The notes beneath the pieces are model-generated. The model searched no databases and was not told the origin of the DNA. It saw only the letters and a list, made by a program, of their open reading frames with translations. This document shows positions 36,365-49,115 of a DNA stretch of 64,000 bases, piece after piece. Source of the stretch: Marchantia polymorpha subsp. ruderalis (Eukaryota; Streptophyta; Marchantiopsida; Marchantiales; Marchantiaceae). The first letter of the stretch is position 1, and each line of letters starts with the position of its first letter. Made by a program: the position numbers and the translations under genes. The stretch covers positions 14,820,501-14,884,500 of the forward strand of contig AP031353.1 of assembly GCA_037833965.1 (NCBI GenBank), read 5' to 3'.

Positions 36365-37260
36365 ATTTGAAAGCAGCAGGGCGACGTCATGCTGATTTCG
36401 GAAAATCTGAACCGCGACGACCGACCACAACCACTACGCAAACGCAACTTCTACAGCCCCAACGGCTGCCCTCTCCAGCCCAACTCTCGCTCCCCCGCCC
36501 GCCCTTTCACGCCTGCACAGATCAGTCCCTCGCTTCCCTCCCTCTCACCCCCGCCCCCACCCCGTTCCCTGCACAGCCCTCCCCTCGCCTCTCCTCCCCT
36601 CGTCCCCTCGTCCCCTCTCTTCTCTTCTCTTGTATGTCTTCCGCCAAAACCCCGAGACCTGCACCCCTCGGCCCTCGTCTCGTCTCGTCTCGTCGTCCTC
36701 GATCGACTTCCTTGCCCCGCCTGTCCCCCTGCGCCTGTGCCTGTGCCTGCCTGCCTGCCTTGCAGCCCCTGCTGCTCTTGTATGGTCTCGCTCGGGGCGT
36801 CCGTGCGCTCGAGGCGCGAGGCTCGAGGCTTTGAAGCTTCTTCTCCTCCCACCTGCACCTGAGGACGGGCCTCGCCTTCCTGGCCTCGGCGCAGGTTCGG
36901 AACACGGGACGGTCTTGCGACGGTTCTTCGCCCTTCCCGAGGCCGCCGTAGCCCGCTTGGCCTTATCCTGCTGTCCGGAGGGAGCGATGCCTGGCCATCC
37001 GACGGTTCCAGCGTCAGGACCCGGACCCTGCGGAAGTCGGACCGAAGGACGGGCGCGAGACTGAGACCTCCGATTCGATTCGCCGGGGCCCCTCCCCTCC
37101 CCTCCCCTCCCGCGCCTGCGCTTCCTGCCGGATTTATCTTACGTCCGGCACAATACCTCGCGCTGCTACTTACACTTCCGGCCGTCTCCTTGCGTCTCCC
37201 TCGTACACCGGCCGTCGTCGTCTGCACCGGGCCCTGACGACCGTTAAGGCCCGTCATCGT
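36365..37260. promoter_or_regulatory. Pyrimidine/GC-rich 5' flank of the UBP24-like gene
   Basis: Upstream of the start codon the plus strand is strongly C/T-rich, with short runs such as ccctcgtcccctcgtcccc, cgtctcgtctcgtctcgtcg, cctgtgcctgtgcctgcc and ccctcccctcccctccc. Composition changes sharply from the AT-rich surroundings. This is the likely promoter and 5' untranslated region for the minus-strand gene. Long open frames exist on both strands but are low-complexity by-products of high GC. A short cagaacagaac repeat lies at about 36270-36308 within the first intron. Confidence 0.5.
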
Positions 37261-37269
37261 TTCGGTCCC

Positions 37270-39200
37270 ATCCGGTAGCCCAGAAGAAGAAGAAGATCAG
37301 ACGAAGTTGTTCGCCCTTCCGGCGGACTTGACCGCCTGGCGATCCCTTGTCTCGAGCATCCATGGTCTCTTCCCATCCCATTTTCCTTTGTACACTTCAC
37401 GTGCTCCATCCTTCTCCATTGTCTCATCTTCAATACCATCTGCAGTAGCATCTTCCTAGCTTCTATACAATTTTTTATAAGCACTCTTGCCATACGTAAC
37501 GTGGTACCACCAGCATAGCCAACATGGAAATCTTGGCTTCATGCGATCGATTATAGAACCAACCCAAATTGCGAGTGATTTTGATTCTCTGTTGCTGTCC
37601 ATTTGGCCCTATCCTCTCTCTCATTGCAAATAATATTCTCCTGTCCGGTGTTAAAATTCTTTGAGCTCCAACATAGCTTTTGGATGAGAAATCTAGTCGA
37701 GCAGAGACCCCGCGTGTTCCAACCGATAGTAGATATCACTAACTCTTACCATCTTTTTAGCAGAGTTTTAATCAAAGCTGAAACATCACCACGCTTTGAT
37801 GAACTTAAGTATATATTCGTCTTGAAAATTACGTCTCGTCTGTATTTTAGTAATCTCTTTGGATACAATCAAGTCACGGCCAGCTTTTTGCGCTGTATGT
37901 TCATCCATGTTTGACCGAATTATGGAGCCACCAATGGAGTCAAGATTGAGAGTCCGAGTGAATTACTGCGCACGGAGAGAAGAAGGGGTGGGCGCACGTA
38001 ATGGCATCCCAACCTTGATGATGCTCCACTACATGGAGGGAGGGCTGGGGGAATGGCAAACGTGAAGCTAAGATTCGTCTTCCAAGTTCCGTGCATGTCA
38101 AGTTGTAGCTCGGACTCCTCGGAGGTACGTCCAGTACGTGTGTGTGTTACGAACTGCGAAGATTTTCGGACCAGCAATTAGGGGACCGGGCATGAGCAGT
38201 CCACTGGTTTGTTTGTTTGATTGAGGAGATTCTAGTTTAGCACATGTTGGGCGCTTGCCTCGATGGCACGGCTTCATGTCGAATGGCCCCTCCCACTTTT
38301 GCTTCTTCTACTGGACCGGCCATCCTTTGATGCATGCGTGCTTGCTTCACGGTGTAGGAGACAATTGGTGCGAGCTTCGGCCTCTTGTATGAGAGTGATT
38401 ATGTGATGGATGTCAGCCCTGGAAGAGATTTCCGAACTGAAAAGAAGCGAGACTGAGTCTACTTAGAAGGAATATAAACTAGAGAATCCTATCCTGGCAA
38501 ATAATTCATGCTGCACTGTTAACTACTGGACTCTGGAACTCCACCAAATCAGAAGTCAGAGCTGCTGTTCATCGGCATAAGAAATCAGATGACCAAACCT
38601 GGCAGGGAGAAGTCTGTCTTTCATTGGCCCTTTCTGTGTATGATGGGACAATCTGCGTGTTACTTCTCGTATTGATACGGTTATAATTATTGCTTCTGCT
38701 GTGTTGTTATGCTCCACTATACCTGAACGTACTCAGATGTTGTGACTTGATTATATTATGCAGACTCCAATTATATTTTACATCTAACTAGTGTGAGCAC
38801 CTGTACGGTGTGCCATTTGCTAAGACAGGGTGTGGCAATAGGCTCGTCAGACATAGTTCGAATGAGCTAGCGGAAAACATTTCACATTTCAACTCGGAGT
38901 TATGAGGGGACAAACCGATCCTTATCTGCATGTTCACTTAGTTTCCATACAGAAATTGGTGGTTTGCGTGGTTCGTTCGTGTGCATTTCCAGGGAGACCT
39001 GGACGGGCAATGAACAAAGATGAAGACCCAAGCTGCGTAGTTATTGAAGGAACTTTCTGCAATTTCGTTTTAGTTTTCATAAACATGAACCAAAGCACAT
39101 GATATGTCACCATTTTATCACATGCCACCTTGAGGAAGATCACGATCCGTTAGCAGATTTCATTGGATCGTAAGACGAAGATATTATTGAAGTGCAAGAG
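37270..39200. other. Intergenic, no gene seen
   Basis: Nearly 2 kb with only short unrelated frames on both strands and no recognisable repeat or element. Confidence 0.45.
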
Positions 39201-39223
39201 AGAATCCAACTGAAACAACGTAC

Positions 39224-40228
39224 CTTGTGACTTTGTTTGCCTTGGGATCAAAGGTTTCGCCGGAAGGATGAAGACTTCCCTGACTGCATGCCTGCAAGAA
39301 TATGAATACAAGGATGGTTAATTGTGCCGATTGCGTGACCAATCAATTCGTGAATCATGAACAGGCTGAGCAAGCACAGACTTCTGTGCGGCAGTGTCCG
39401 TGATTTTGCGTATCGATGTTGTCCACGATCTCATTTAATAGATTAGACCCATGGATAGAATTTGTGACGACTACTGTAGCCGGTTAGTCTGTCAGTCCCG
39501 TATCGAGTCCAATGAGGCATGATCAGGGGAGGAACTTTTCACGGAAACGTTCAGTCGTGGTACACAAATTAAAAGAAGGAGAAATGAAGGGGCAGATGGA
39601 AGAGATGGGCCACGGATTGAAAGTGTAAAATTCAACTCTTTGAGTTGGAGTTTTGAGACATATTTGTGTGTTGGTAGACCGAAAATGCAGAAGAGAGTTG
39701 GTTTGGCACAAGAAACGTGAATGGCGATCTTCAGGCTATGACTGTCACTTCTCATCCCACTTACCATCCCTTCTGGGTCCTTGCAAATTCTCATTCATTC
39801 GCCCTTGCACGGTGGGGCTTTATTCCCATCTTCATCCTTCACTTTCTGCTGTTCCGTTTGCACCTTCTCCAGCAGCGAGTCGGTCGATTAGGGTCACTGC
39901 CACTACCTTGGACAGTCAAGCTGCACTGCAAATGTACCAGGAGACCACGTAGGTACATTTGCAGCACTAGCCCTCATATTGACCTATCTAGCCTGGCATT
40001 TAAAATGGAGCACATTCTCCTTCGAGTACGTGATTCAGTTTCCAGTTTTCCTGAAGTTGCTAAAATACTCTTCCTTTATATGTGGCGGCTGTTAAATACG
40101 GCGTGATCGGAGCTGTTCAAAACGTTGAAACCCCTCTTTGAGATATACCTTGAGGTCTGAGTGAGCCATCATGATGATGGTTTGAGCTTCTTCATCGTTT
40201 ACAGAGCAAATTGAAGTGCTTTTGTGAC
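39224..40228 (-). CDS. Two orphan exon candidates of an unidentified gene
   Basis: Exon candidate 40228-40149 is preceded by aatccag and followed by gtatat and reads HKSTSICSVNDEEAQTII.MAHSDLK. Candidate 39291-39224 is preceded by cttgcag and followed by gtacg and reads ACSQGSLHPSGETFDPKANKVT. They join in phase 0. I do not recognise the product and could not place a start, a stop or other exons; upstream exons could lie at 40.3-41.0 kb. Confidence 0.25.
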
Positions 40229-41441
40229 CTGGATTATTTTCTCGTGCATGTGATTGTACATCAGCGTTGAAGCGATACATTGAGACATGTTTCAACTGGC
40301 CAATTCAGTCAATAATTTAGTCACACTCCTCTCTGTGCAGCTCACTCGATCTCAGTTTCGTTGAGATAAGAACCTGTCGAGCTATAGTACTTATCTCCCT
40401 GTAAACGATCCATGTTAAATTCTGCACAGTTTGCATGATTGCGGATTTGGACCACGTTATGCTTTCGTACCTACAAACACGAGCCATCTCCTAAACAAAT
40501 GGGTGATCATGCGGGCAAATCCTTATTTTGGCTGTATCGCCATTGAGTATTAATGTGAAGCCAATCTCAAGGTTAGCTTCCTCTTCTCTGCTGCATTCGG
40601 ACAGTATCTGAATCTACCACAGATACTCCGTCACGTTTCGTGGAGCAATCCGTGGCAATCTTCGTTTTTCAAGTGCGGGCAACTCTAGCACGTTCGTCTC
40701 TTTCCTCCCGTCCAGTCTTTGTTTGCTTTCTGCACAACGCACTTACTTCCCGTGTTATCCAGATATTATTTGCAAAGGTTTCGTTGGAAAAAGTCAGTGA
40801 AAATGAGCCTTCAAACCTGGGCTCTTCTTACTGCTCTACACTGTTCACACAGTGCATGGCCTGTGCAATATCCGTGATTGTAATCTTTATCAAGTGCAAC
40901 GAAGTACAGTACTACTGCGTTGTCCGGACTATGGATTTCGTTACCGCAAAAAATTAACTCTGTGATCATCGAGAGTAACAGGTATGAGCAAGCCTTCAGG
41001 TATAACAACCTGACACAAAAATTTTAATGATAGCAGTAGTAAAAGTTTGACAACCTTTTTCGTTAAATCATAATGAATCGTGTTAGCTATCTATCCGTCA
41101 GTCCCTACAGCGTAAAGATTGACTTGTCCATGTGACATCGCCCCTTTTCATCCTCCACCCTGAAATAGAAAAACGCTTCAAGATCTCGGTATGACTGTGC
41201 ATCCCTGAAATGTGTATACAAGGTACTGTGGGTTTGGAATCCGGACTACATTGGTAGCACAGAGTACCTTCAATCCCGTGTCAGGAGGCTACGATTGAAG
41301 TCTATATGCATGACCTGATGATTATTGACAGAGTTTCAATAACTAATATTCTCAGGTGCTGATACGGTGACCGTATACTACAATCAAGAGCTTTCGATGA
41401 ATTGAACAAAAACTACTTGAAGAATGATACAAGGACTCAAT

Positions 41442-44400
41442 CTAATCGAAGGCATCCAATAAATGTGCGTCAACCTTGCCTACACTCTTAAATAATCTAG
41501 CCAGTTCAGCTTCATTGTTTGGCCTCCATGGATGCACTGCGTCCAAGTCAGTTCGGTAGAGGGCAGCTGGATCAAACTTTTTCCTTTCGTCGAAATACAA
41601 CATGGAGCTCAAGGCCGCATGATCATAATTGTCGGGTTTCTCCATAGCCTGAAAAATCAGTGGAATTGCAACCTCTGGGCGCAGCTGGGCATTGTTGGCA
41701 GGAGTGATCAGCGTGATGAAGTCGTTGACATAAGACTGGGGTACGTAGTACAGATCAGAAGGGGACATCACAAAATGACCATCATCTTTGACCTTCCGAT
41801 AGGATTGACGGAACTTCGGAGGCATACTCTTTATGGCCTTTTGTACGTTCTGTTTGGTGACATCGGAATGGAACCACTCTTTTCCCGTGTCGTTAAATCC
41901 GATACTCTGCCAAGCCACGGGTACCTGCCAAACGTCAAGAAACAGGTTAGAACCAGCTCCATGTGTAAGACGTCGAGCCTCTGAAAAATTCTACACATAC
42001 AGCAAAGCTTTCGTCGATCGTCTCTCAACACCCCCATTGACTGAAAGAAAGCTTTTATTTCAAATTCAATCAGGTCCCCGTCTTTTTATCCCAAGAGGTT
42101 CACTGTAAACCTATAGCTCACTTCCACTCTTGTCCCAGTCTAGAAAACAGGCGGCAGAGATGAATTTGTTGATAGAGGATCAAAGGTCTTGACCGACAGC
42201 GTCCACTTTTGAGGTCAATTAAATGTTATTTTACTTCACTCGAAAATATGAGCCAAATTCATCACAAAAATCAAACATTCGAATGCTGATTAACTCCCTC
42301 AAATCGAGTAAACAAGTCACGACCTGATGACCAGGAGTTCTCACCTTGTGCACATTCCACAGCTTCTTCTTGTCCGCATTCAGCAGATTCCAGTAGTTCA
42401 GTACGACATCGTCTTTGATCATCAGGAAACCGTCTGCGTTTGGATACCGGTCAAATATACCTGCAAATGAACTGCAGTCGAAAACACATGCTTAGAACTG
42501 AAAAATAAGTGGTCCGAGGTTTTGCACTAAATCATCTTACGTCTTGGCAAGAGCATTCGTTATTTGTTGATTGATCTAACATTATTCCTGGAGATAAGGT
42601 CGATCTCATCGTTCCTTCGCAATTAATTAAGAGAATAAACACACATCTAGTGCATCCTCCTCTCCATGACAAGATGTGACGTTTTAATTGTTGAAAGAAA
42701 CAATGGCGCCTCCTGTACCGTCGATACCTTTAAGGTTAAAGTCTACGTCTTACTGTAAAACTCACAGTTCCCTCCTGCTCACCTTGTAGTACACTAGCAG
42801 AATAATACACTAAACCCTCAACTGCTTTTGACATCTGATCAAAATGTATTTAAGCCCACCTACATACGTTGTCACACAAATGATCAAATATTCTCTGACA
42901 CCGGCCTCAGCTTCAGCGAGGATTAAAAGTTTATGCTAAGAGTGGTTGAGGGTTCGGTGTTCTATTGAGCTATTTGTATGTATGGACTGCACGGTATGAC
43001 TCTCTAAACGTCTCACGCCTCCATTTTAAAAACGAAAGTGCAGGAAGGGCGGCACAAGGGTCTGCGATCTTTACAAAGAAGAGGAGGTATTCAACATACA
43101 TACCGAATCCTCAAAACAGCTTAGCTTGTATATACAAGAGGCCCGAACAACAGACAAGTTGCGACTTCCTGTGAACTTAACGGTTGACTTAAGCTCCAAT
43201 GGATTTCCGGTTAGAATCGGGATTGCTTTCCTAGAAGCGGCAGAACCTCACAATTCCCATTGGTCGAAACCTTGAGAAAAAACCACTGCTCTCGGACTTA
43301 ATGGACTTTATACAAGCAAGTGCTTATCATGTATTAGAGGAAGATTCCTCAACGAAATGAATGCCCAAATACATGATCTACTGGAAGTTTTCCTTATCAG
43401 TAAGTGTTGGAGACGCATAAGCTGCTTACATACATGTAATGAAGCTTGTCTTCAAAAGAAAGATGATGTTATTTGAGGGATGCACTTCTTGCATGCGTCA
43501 AAACTTGAAAAAGTATGCGAGGGTGATGAGTTTACGTACTTGTATGACTGCCATGTTACTTTTTCAACTCCGAGATCCAGATTTTCTTCAGGGCCCAAGA
43601 TCACAACATGCTTGAAGAGACGGGCATAGAACATCCGCCACCCGAAGACAGTGTGATCGCTGGGACCAACGCACTCCAGGATCAAGACAATATTCCCCCA
43701 AAAATGTCTCCACCTAGTAAGATCAGCCATTGAACTCGCCATCCCAGACAAATCTTCCACACCCAAATAAGGAGCTGAAAATGTATGAGGCAGAAACTGC
43801 TGGTGGCCCAAGTTTGACCATGAACTCCGATTTCTTTCAAGCTCGTGCGATAACACTCGTGGTTCATTGTAGCCCACTGAGACCAGATCCTGCACCCATG
43901 CTGTGGTCAAGTGGAGGTCTTGAATTGTCCACATTCCCTCTTCAGTCATAGAATGACTCAAGTGCAAAATCTTCTCAAACAGGGTGGATTTGTTGGATCT
44001 CCAGCGCAGGAGAAATGAAACAAGCTTATCAACCTTCGCATGCAAATCCTTTTCCTGTTCAAAAATAATCGGCTCTAAGGTATCCTTCCGCCGAATTGTA
44101 GGTGGGTAAACTCCTAGCATTCCCCCAACTTCCCAAAGAAGTCGTTGCCCCCAGTAGCCTCTAACAATATCAGCTGTCTTGGACCCTACGGAGACGGGAA
44201 GAAGGAGCGCCCAGAAGGCAGAGGGATGAAACAATGTGTTCAGAGCGTTTACTGGAGCCATATAGCCTTGAGGTAGTGTGACGGGAGGCGCGAAAGAATC
44301 AAACTGAATATCAAAGGCAACAGCTTGAGATTTTCTGGTGTAGTAGAAAATGGAGTCAACATCAGGTAATCCATTGGCAAGACTCTGCTGAATGTACTGT

Positions 44401-45308
44401 CTACCACCATTGACTTCGGCGTACCATATTTCAGGAGAAATTTCGCTGACGGATTCTAATGGAAGACCACGGGGCCACACAGACCTCTGCCCGAAATGGA
44501 TGAAAGGATTCACAATCTTCCTGTTGTCGAAATACCGATACTGTAACACGGCTTCTCTTCTACTACCTGCTCCTGACAACTGCAAATCGAACACCTTCGA
44601 AAGATCATCATGTAGCAAAGATGCTTTTTCATCGGCATCATAGATTTTTTTAGCCCCATGTTGGATTGCAAACAGATACCCAATATTCTTTCTGATGTAC
44701 GAGTTGTACGGCAAGAATCTGTTGATCCGATACCCAAGTTGTGCCTGTTGATCCAGGGACAGAAATATGGCATTTGCTAGTCTCCACTCAGCTGGTGCGT
44801 CTGAAATTGCAATGGCGAGAACCTGCCAGCCTTTCAATTTCGTAAAAGCTTCAACTTCAGGAGTTGGAGGGCCAGATACAGAAACAATGATCCACTGCTC
44901 AGCATTCACCGCAGAAAACCTTGTGTAATCCTTGGCTTGTTTCACAAGCTTGAAGTCGACTTTCGGGTATGGAACCACTTCCAGCTCCTTCGAGACCTCT
45001 TCGATGCAAATGAGAGCAGCTTCTTCCCCTCGATTCCTCACAAGGAGAAGGATCACAACGCTCAGAATGGTGAAGAAGACAAGAATGATCTTCGCCAGAT
45101 TGTTCATGAAGTAACCCCATCCAACACTTGCCCAAGCATAGCTGGTGTTCTTCTTGCTCTGTATGCTAAAAACGGTATCCTTCTCCACTTTGACTCCCTC
45201 CTCAAGTTCGAAATCTTCTCCTTCGGCGTCAGAGTCTTCTACAAGACCCTTCTTCTCCTCGGCAGAACCATTGATCCCGCCCTTTCGTCCTCTCGCTTGG
45301 ACGATCAT
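41442..45308 (-). CDS. STL: STELLO-like Golgi glycosyltransferase (DUF288)
   Basis: In Arabidopsis the STELLO proteins are Golgi type II membrane proteins that interact with cellulose synthase and are needed for assembly and delivery of its complexes. Exon 1 runs from ATG 45308 (MIVQARGRK, matching the MLVQDR start of the Arabidopsis protein) to about 43536. It holds an acidic cytosolic tail (EDSDAEGEDFELEEG), one transmembrane segment at residues 71-90, then AEQWIIVSVSGPPTPE, LKGWQVLAIAIS, NAIFLSLDQQAQLGYR, IGYLFAIQHGAKKIYDADE, NPFIHFGQRSVWPRGLPLE, GLPDVDSIFYYTRK, LFHPSAFWALLLPVSV and GYWGQRLLWEVGG. Exon 42460-42345 gives IFDRYPNADGFLMIKDDVVLNYWNLLNADKKK. Exon 41924-41442 runs from VPVAWQSIGF to VHPWRPNNEAELARLF and the stop. 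Total is about 790 residues, close to the family length. The exon 1/2 junction is out of phase with the obvious donor, so a small exon or other donor in the 1-kb intron is likely. Confidence 0.92.
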
Positions 45309-46730
45309 CGTGGCACACTGATTTCAAAGCCTGACAAGCCTCGGAAATGAAGGCAACATGCGCCACCAGCAATAACGATCTTCAGTCTCTTCCGCTACTG
45401 AGATCTGACCTAAGACCACACGATCAGTCAACACTGCAGTCGAAATATCAATGCGGTCTTCATTTTGCTAGCTGCATCATTCCACCGTCGTCGGCTCCAT
45501 GCTTTCGTAATGAGACATTCCACCTGCTCCCTCTCTCCCCACCACTAGCAGGGGTAAAATGAACAAGACCCTTCGAAGACAGCAGCAATGCGGCCTCGCC
45601 TCGTGGCCTGCACAATGCGCCCCACAGCGTCGCAATCAAAAACGTCCAGCGCCTTCGAGCATGATACTCGAAATCAGAAACACGAAGCCTGGAAAGAGCA
45701 GCAGGTCGAGTCCGAGCTCGAATGTCCTGCGTGACGTCAGTGACGACCAAGCTTCCCAAGGCTCTCCCCGAGAGTAGTGAGGCAGCGAAAATTCTCCGGG
45801 GAAGGCGACAACGCAGAGTGCAGCGATGGGATCGTCAACCGGTCGTCGTGTTGTATGCCAGTCAGAGGCAGCAGCAGGAAATCAGCTCGCTCGCCTCCCC
45901 CTCGCTGCTCCTCGTCCTCCCAGGCCTAACAACACGTGAGACGGAGGGCCGAGCTCAGAAAATAAACCATGAAGCTTTTGCGACAATAAGTGAGGCCCGC
46001 GCACACTGGCTCAGTGCTCGACGAGGAGGGCCACCAAAAGAGACCCACCGGCTCCAGCCAGGCCCGGCATGCTTCTTGCGATCGCAGCACTGACGTCCTC
46101 TCCACTGGCCTCCCTGTACTGCAATGGGCCTGTCTGGCCCACGCACAAACCTCAGCCGCACGAATGCGCCCGGGCCTCCATAAATGCCAAAACCTCTCCA
46201 AAGCGACTCGTCCTCCTCATCTTCCGCCTCCTCCTCCACGCCATACTATCCATCCCTTCCTCCTCCTCCATCGCCTCCCCCATCCCGAGCTCTAACCTCT
46301 GCGACCTCCTCCGCGTTCGGTACGAGCACAAACTCCACCAGAAGACGATTCTCGGTCTCGACGCTCGTTTGGCAGCGCGAGCATTCCTCGTCGCCGACCG
46401 CGGGCCGAAAAGAGAGCGAGAGGAAACTTCCGCTCGAGAGAGAATTCGACCATTCACGCGAAAGACGAGAGGGAGGGCGGCGCGTCCCATTGGCCGGTGA
46501 GGACGACGCTGCTCTGCTTCTAGCCCACGGCCTTTTGCGCTCCCGCTCCATGGCGCTCCCGGAGCGTCCTTGGTCCCAACTCGGTTCCCGCGTTCGTTCC
46601 CGGTGGCGTCCCTCTGGCGTCCTCCTTTCACGGACCGACCGCGTTCCGAACTTCGTCAGCCGTCGTCGCCAGTCGGGAGAGAGTCGTAGAGAGCTTATCG
46701 ACAACACTTCGTTGTGACCCGTGACGGCCG
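45309..46730. promoter_or_regulatory. GC-rich upstream region of the STELLO-like gene
   Basis: The 1.4 kb upstream of the minus-strand start codon is GC-rich, with Ser/Arg/Pro-coding open frames on both strands typical of high-GC, non-coding promoter or 5' untranslated sequence. No frame shows a recognisable domain. Confidence 0.4.
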
Positions 46731-46989
46731 AAGTGCGACCTACAGTCGTCGCTAGATTAGCGACGTCTCTCCAGTGTCAGTGGAACGGTGGGAGCCCGTG
46801 GCTCGTCCCTGGAGGCGCACCTTGGTTCGCATTTCTGAGGACTGGGCTGGTGGCTGAGGTCTATATGTCCATTAAAAGGGCTCACTAGAAGTACTTCGTC
46901 TTGACTTGTCGGGTCCATTCTTAGGTTGTGGTGGACCCACCCATATTCCAATTTGTGCATGTTCCGATGCGTAATCAAATGGACTTTTT

Positions 46990-48110
46990 CGGCTTCGAAC
47001 AGAATGGAGAAAGCTAGTGCATTATTGCTGCTTTCCTTTCTATCTTTCCTAATAAATTAGATGCGAATCGATACCACCGTCTTCCTTGAAAATTAACTCA
47101 CTGAATGTTGCTCTCTTCTAATCCTATGGAGAATTTTTTATAACGTCTATGTGAAAAAGAAATTTAATTCTTTTAATTTGTCAGTAGTTAACTCAGTTTT
47201 TGAATAATTCTAGCTAGTTATAACACTATTATGTAATAATAAGAGTGGCACAATATGACTTTGATGAGTAAAATGACTGATGACTTTATTTATTCGTAGT
47301 CTAAATAAAGTGAATATTTTTTTGGTTGGACTTCTAGTTTATTAGGCATGTTCGTTCTTCAATGTACTTTTTACTTTTGTAATTTACTTTCAATATTCAA
47401 GTTGATTTAAGCAGTACATTGTATTTTTATGATACAATGCATATATATATATATATAATGACAACATGATTAATATTCAAGTTTCGTCATAAACATTTAT
47501 ACAACCTGAAACATGTCAACATAAAAAAATTGTGTGTAAGTCAAAGTGTAGATTAATACAAGATCCGTAGCTGTATGAACGTATTTGTTATATATTTATT
47601 TCAAAAAATTAACCATTATTCTTCTAATCATGATTTAATCTAAACGGTCATGACTAAGATGAGCTCATGTCTATATTTGATGAGCTTATAAAAAAATTCT
47701 AGAATATTTGAACTAATATCACTGTTTTAATTTTCTATAAATATTAAATAAGTCATGAAGTAAAAAATTTGACTACATGTTAATTTTAAATTAATTGAAT
47801 TAAGATTAAATTTGCTTTCATGGCAAATTGAATATCTACTAATTTTTTAACATACTTTATTACTCAATATATACATAAATAAGTTTATAAACCATCTAAA
47901 TATGTTAATGACATGTGATTATAATAAATACTTTTTTAAATGAAATTTACCAAGATCAACATTAATTAAAATACGTTACGTATTATAGATATTAGTATTC
48001 ATGATATATTCTTAAAAAACTAGAAAAAATTGTAGCAAGTTTAAATTAATCTGTATGGAAATATTATTAAATCAATTAGTATAATGATTTTAACAATAAT
48101 TTGAAGTGTT
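46990..48110. other. Very AT-rich spacer
   Basis: More than 1 kb of A/T-dominated sequence with an (AT)n run at about 47442-47457 and no gene. It separates the STELLO-like gene from the nest of retroelements. Confidence 0.6.
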
Positions 48111-48129
48111 TCATGAAATGTTATGTTTA

Positions 48130-49110
48130 TTAGTTACAGCATACTTCAGCCTCTACCAAGGGCAGCTCGACCCCAGGATCTCTCCAACAAGGGCATATGC
48201 CGCATCCACCAGTCCCCTTCAGGTTTCGCGTGCAGTCGACGCGGCCCCCCTGAGAGTTTCCCAGATCTGTTCGCACCTTGATCAATGTAGAACATCCTGG
48301 GTTTGTGAAGTTTCTTCCGATTTTCAACGGGTGGGTGAGGGCGGGTCCGAAGCATCAAGCGAGAGCAAACGGGATCCACTTTGTTTGTTTCTTCTGCATC
48401 CGCGGCCGAGAGAGCGAGAGCCCCCATGGACCCACACTCGTATGCCGCTTCTGCCCGAGGGTCGTCGCCGGAGCCTTACGCTCCGACTCCGATCCCGTCG
48501 TCCACTTACAACCCGAGCTCGCTTTCTTCCCACTCGGAGGAGGGGAGTTCCCTAGGTATCCTTGTTTTGTCTATCTTATTCCCTGGCCGAACGGGTGATG
48601 CGTGCAGTTCTACACGTTCGACAAACTTCTATTTCATCTGGTACGTCTCCGACATTATCATCCCGACATGTTTCACAATCTGTACCTAGGATGTAGGAAT
48701 ATTCTATCCCTACATCAGGCGGAGGAACGGGGGACCAGGAGAGTCGGTCCGAGCCTCCTTCGTTCGTTGCGCGTCAAACTTGGAGTTCCAGAACCGTTCG
48801 AGCATTCCGGAGTGCTCTGCAGCCGTTCGTGTAAAGGAGGCCCGGCGGAAGCACATTTCGCGCAGAGGTCAAATCGGGCAGACGAGCCGGATTCAGCCAA
48901 GCAGGACATGTGGGTGGGCGATCGGTGTCGTCAGCTGCTTCGTCCGTTTCGTCCGCACGCCTAGGGTTTGAATTGCCCATGTCCCCAAGCGAATGTACCA
49001 TCCATAAAAAAAATCGGCCGAACACGGATCCACTGCCGCTTCCAACGAAGGGAGGAGAGAAAAGAACTCGATTCATGGGGGCTTTTTATCGAATCGACTT
49101 CCCGCAAGTC
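48130..49110. other. GC-richer block abutting an LTR, possible gene fragment
   Basis: Composition jumps from AT-rich to GC-rich near 48130. A frame from ATG 48426 reads MDPHSYAASARGSSPEPYAP and then a Ser/Pro/Tyr-rich stretch, ending at a possible donor ctag/gtatcc near 48555. No continuing exon was found before the LTR at 49116. It may be a first exon cut off by the retroelement or untranslated leader of an element; I cannot tell. Confidence 0.25.
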
Positions 49111-49115
49111 AGTCC

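Noticed and set aside
36451-37257. A 268-residue minus-strand open frame rich in Arg/Gly and overlapping plus-strand frames
   Set aside because: Low-complexity by-product of a GC- and pyrimidine-rich promoter region; no domain, and frames are open on several strands at once.
45460-46720. Several overlapping 90-180-residue frames upstream of the STELLO-like gene
   Set aside because: Open on both strands, Arg/Ser/Pro-rich and without domains; explained by GC-rich composition.
48608-48640. Short exon-like frame FYTFDKLLFHL between acceptor- and donor-like sites
   Set aside because: It does not join in phase with the preceding candidate exon at 48426-48555 and is too short to identify.
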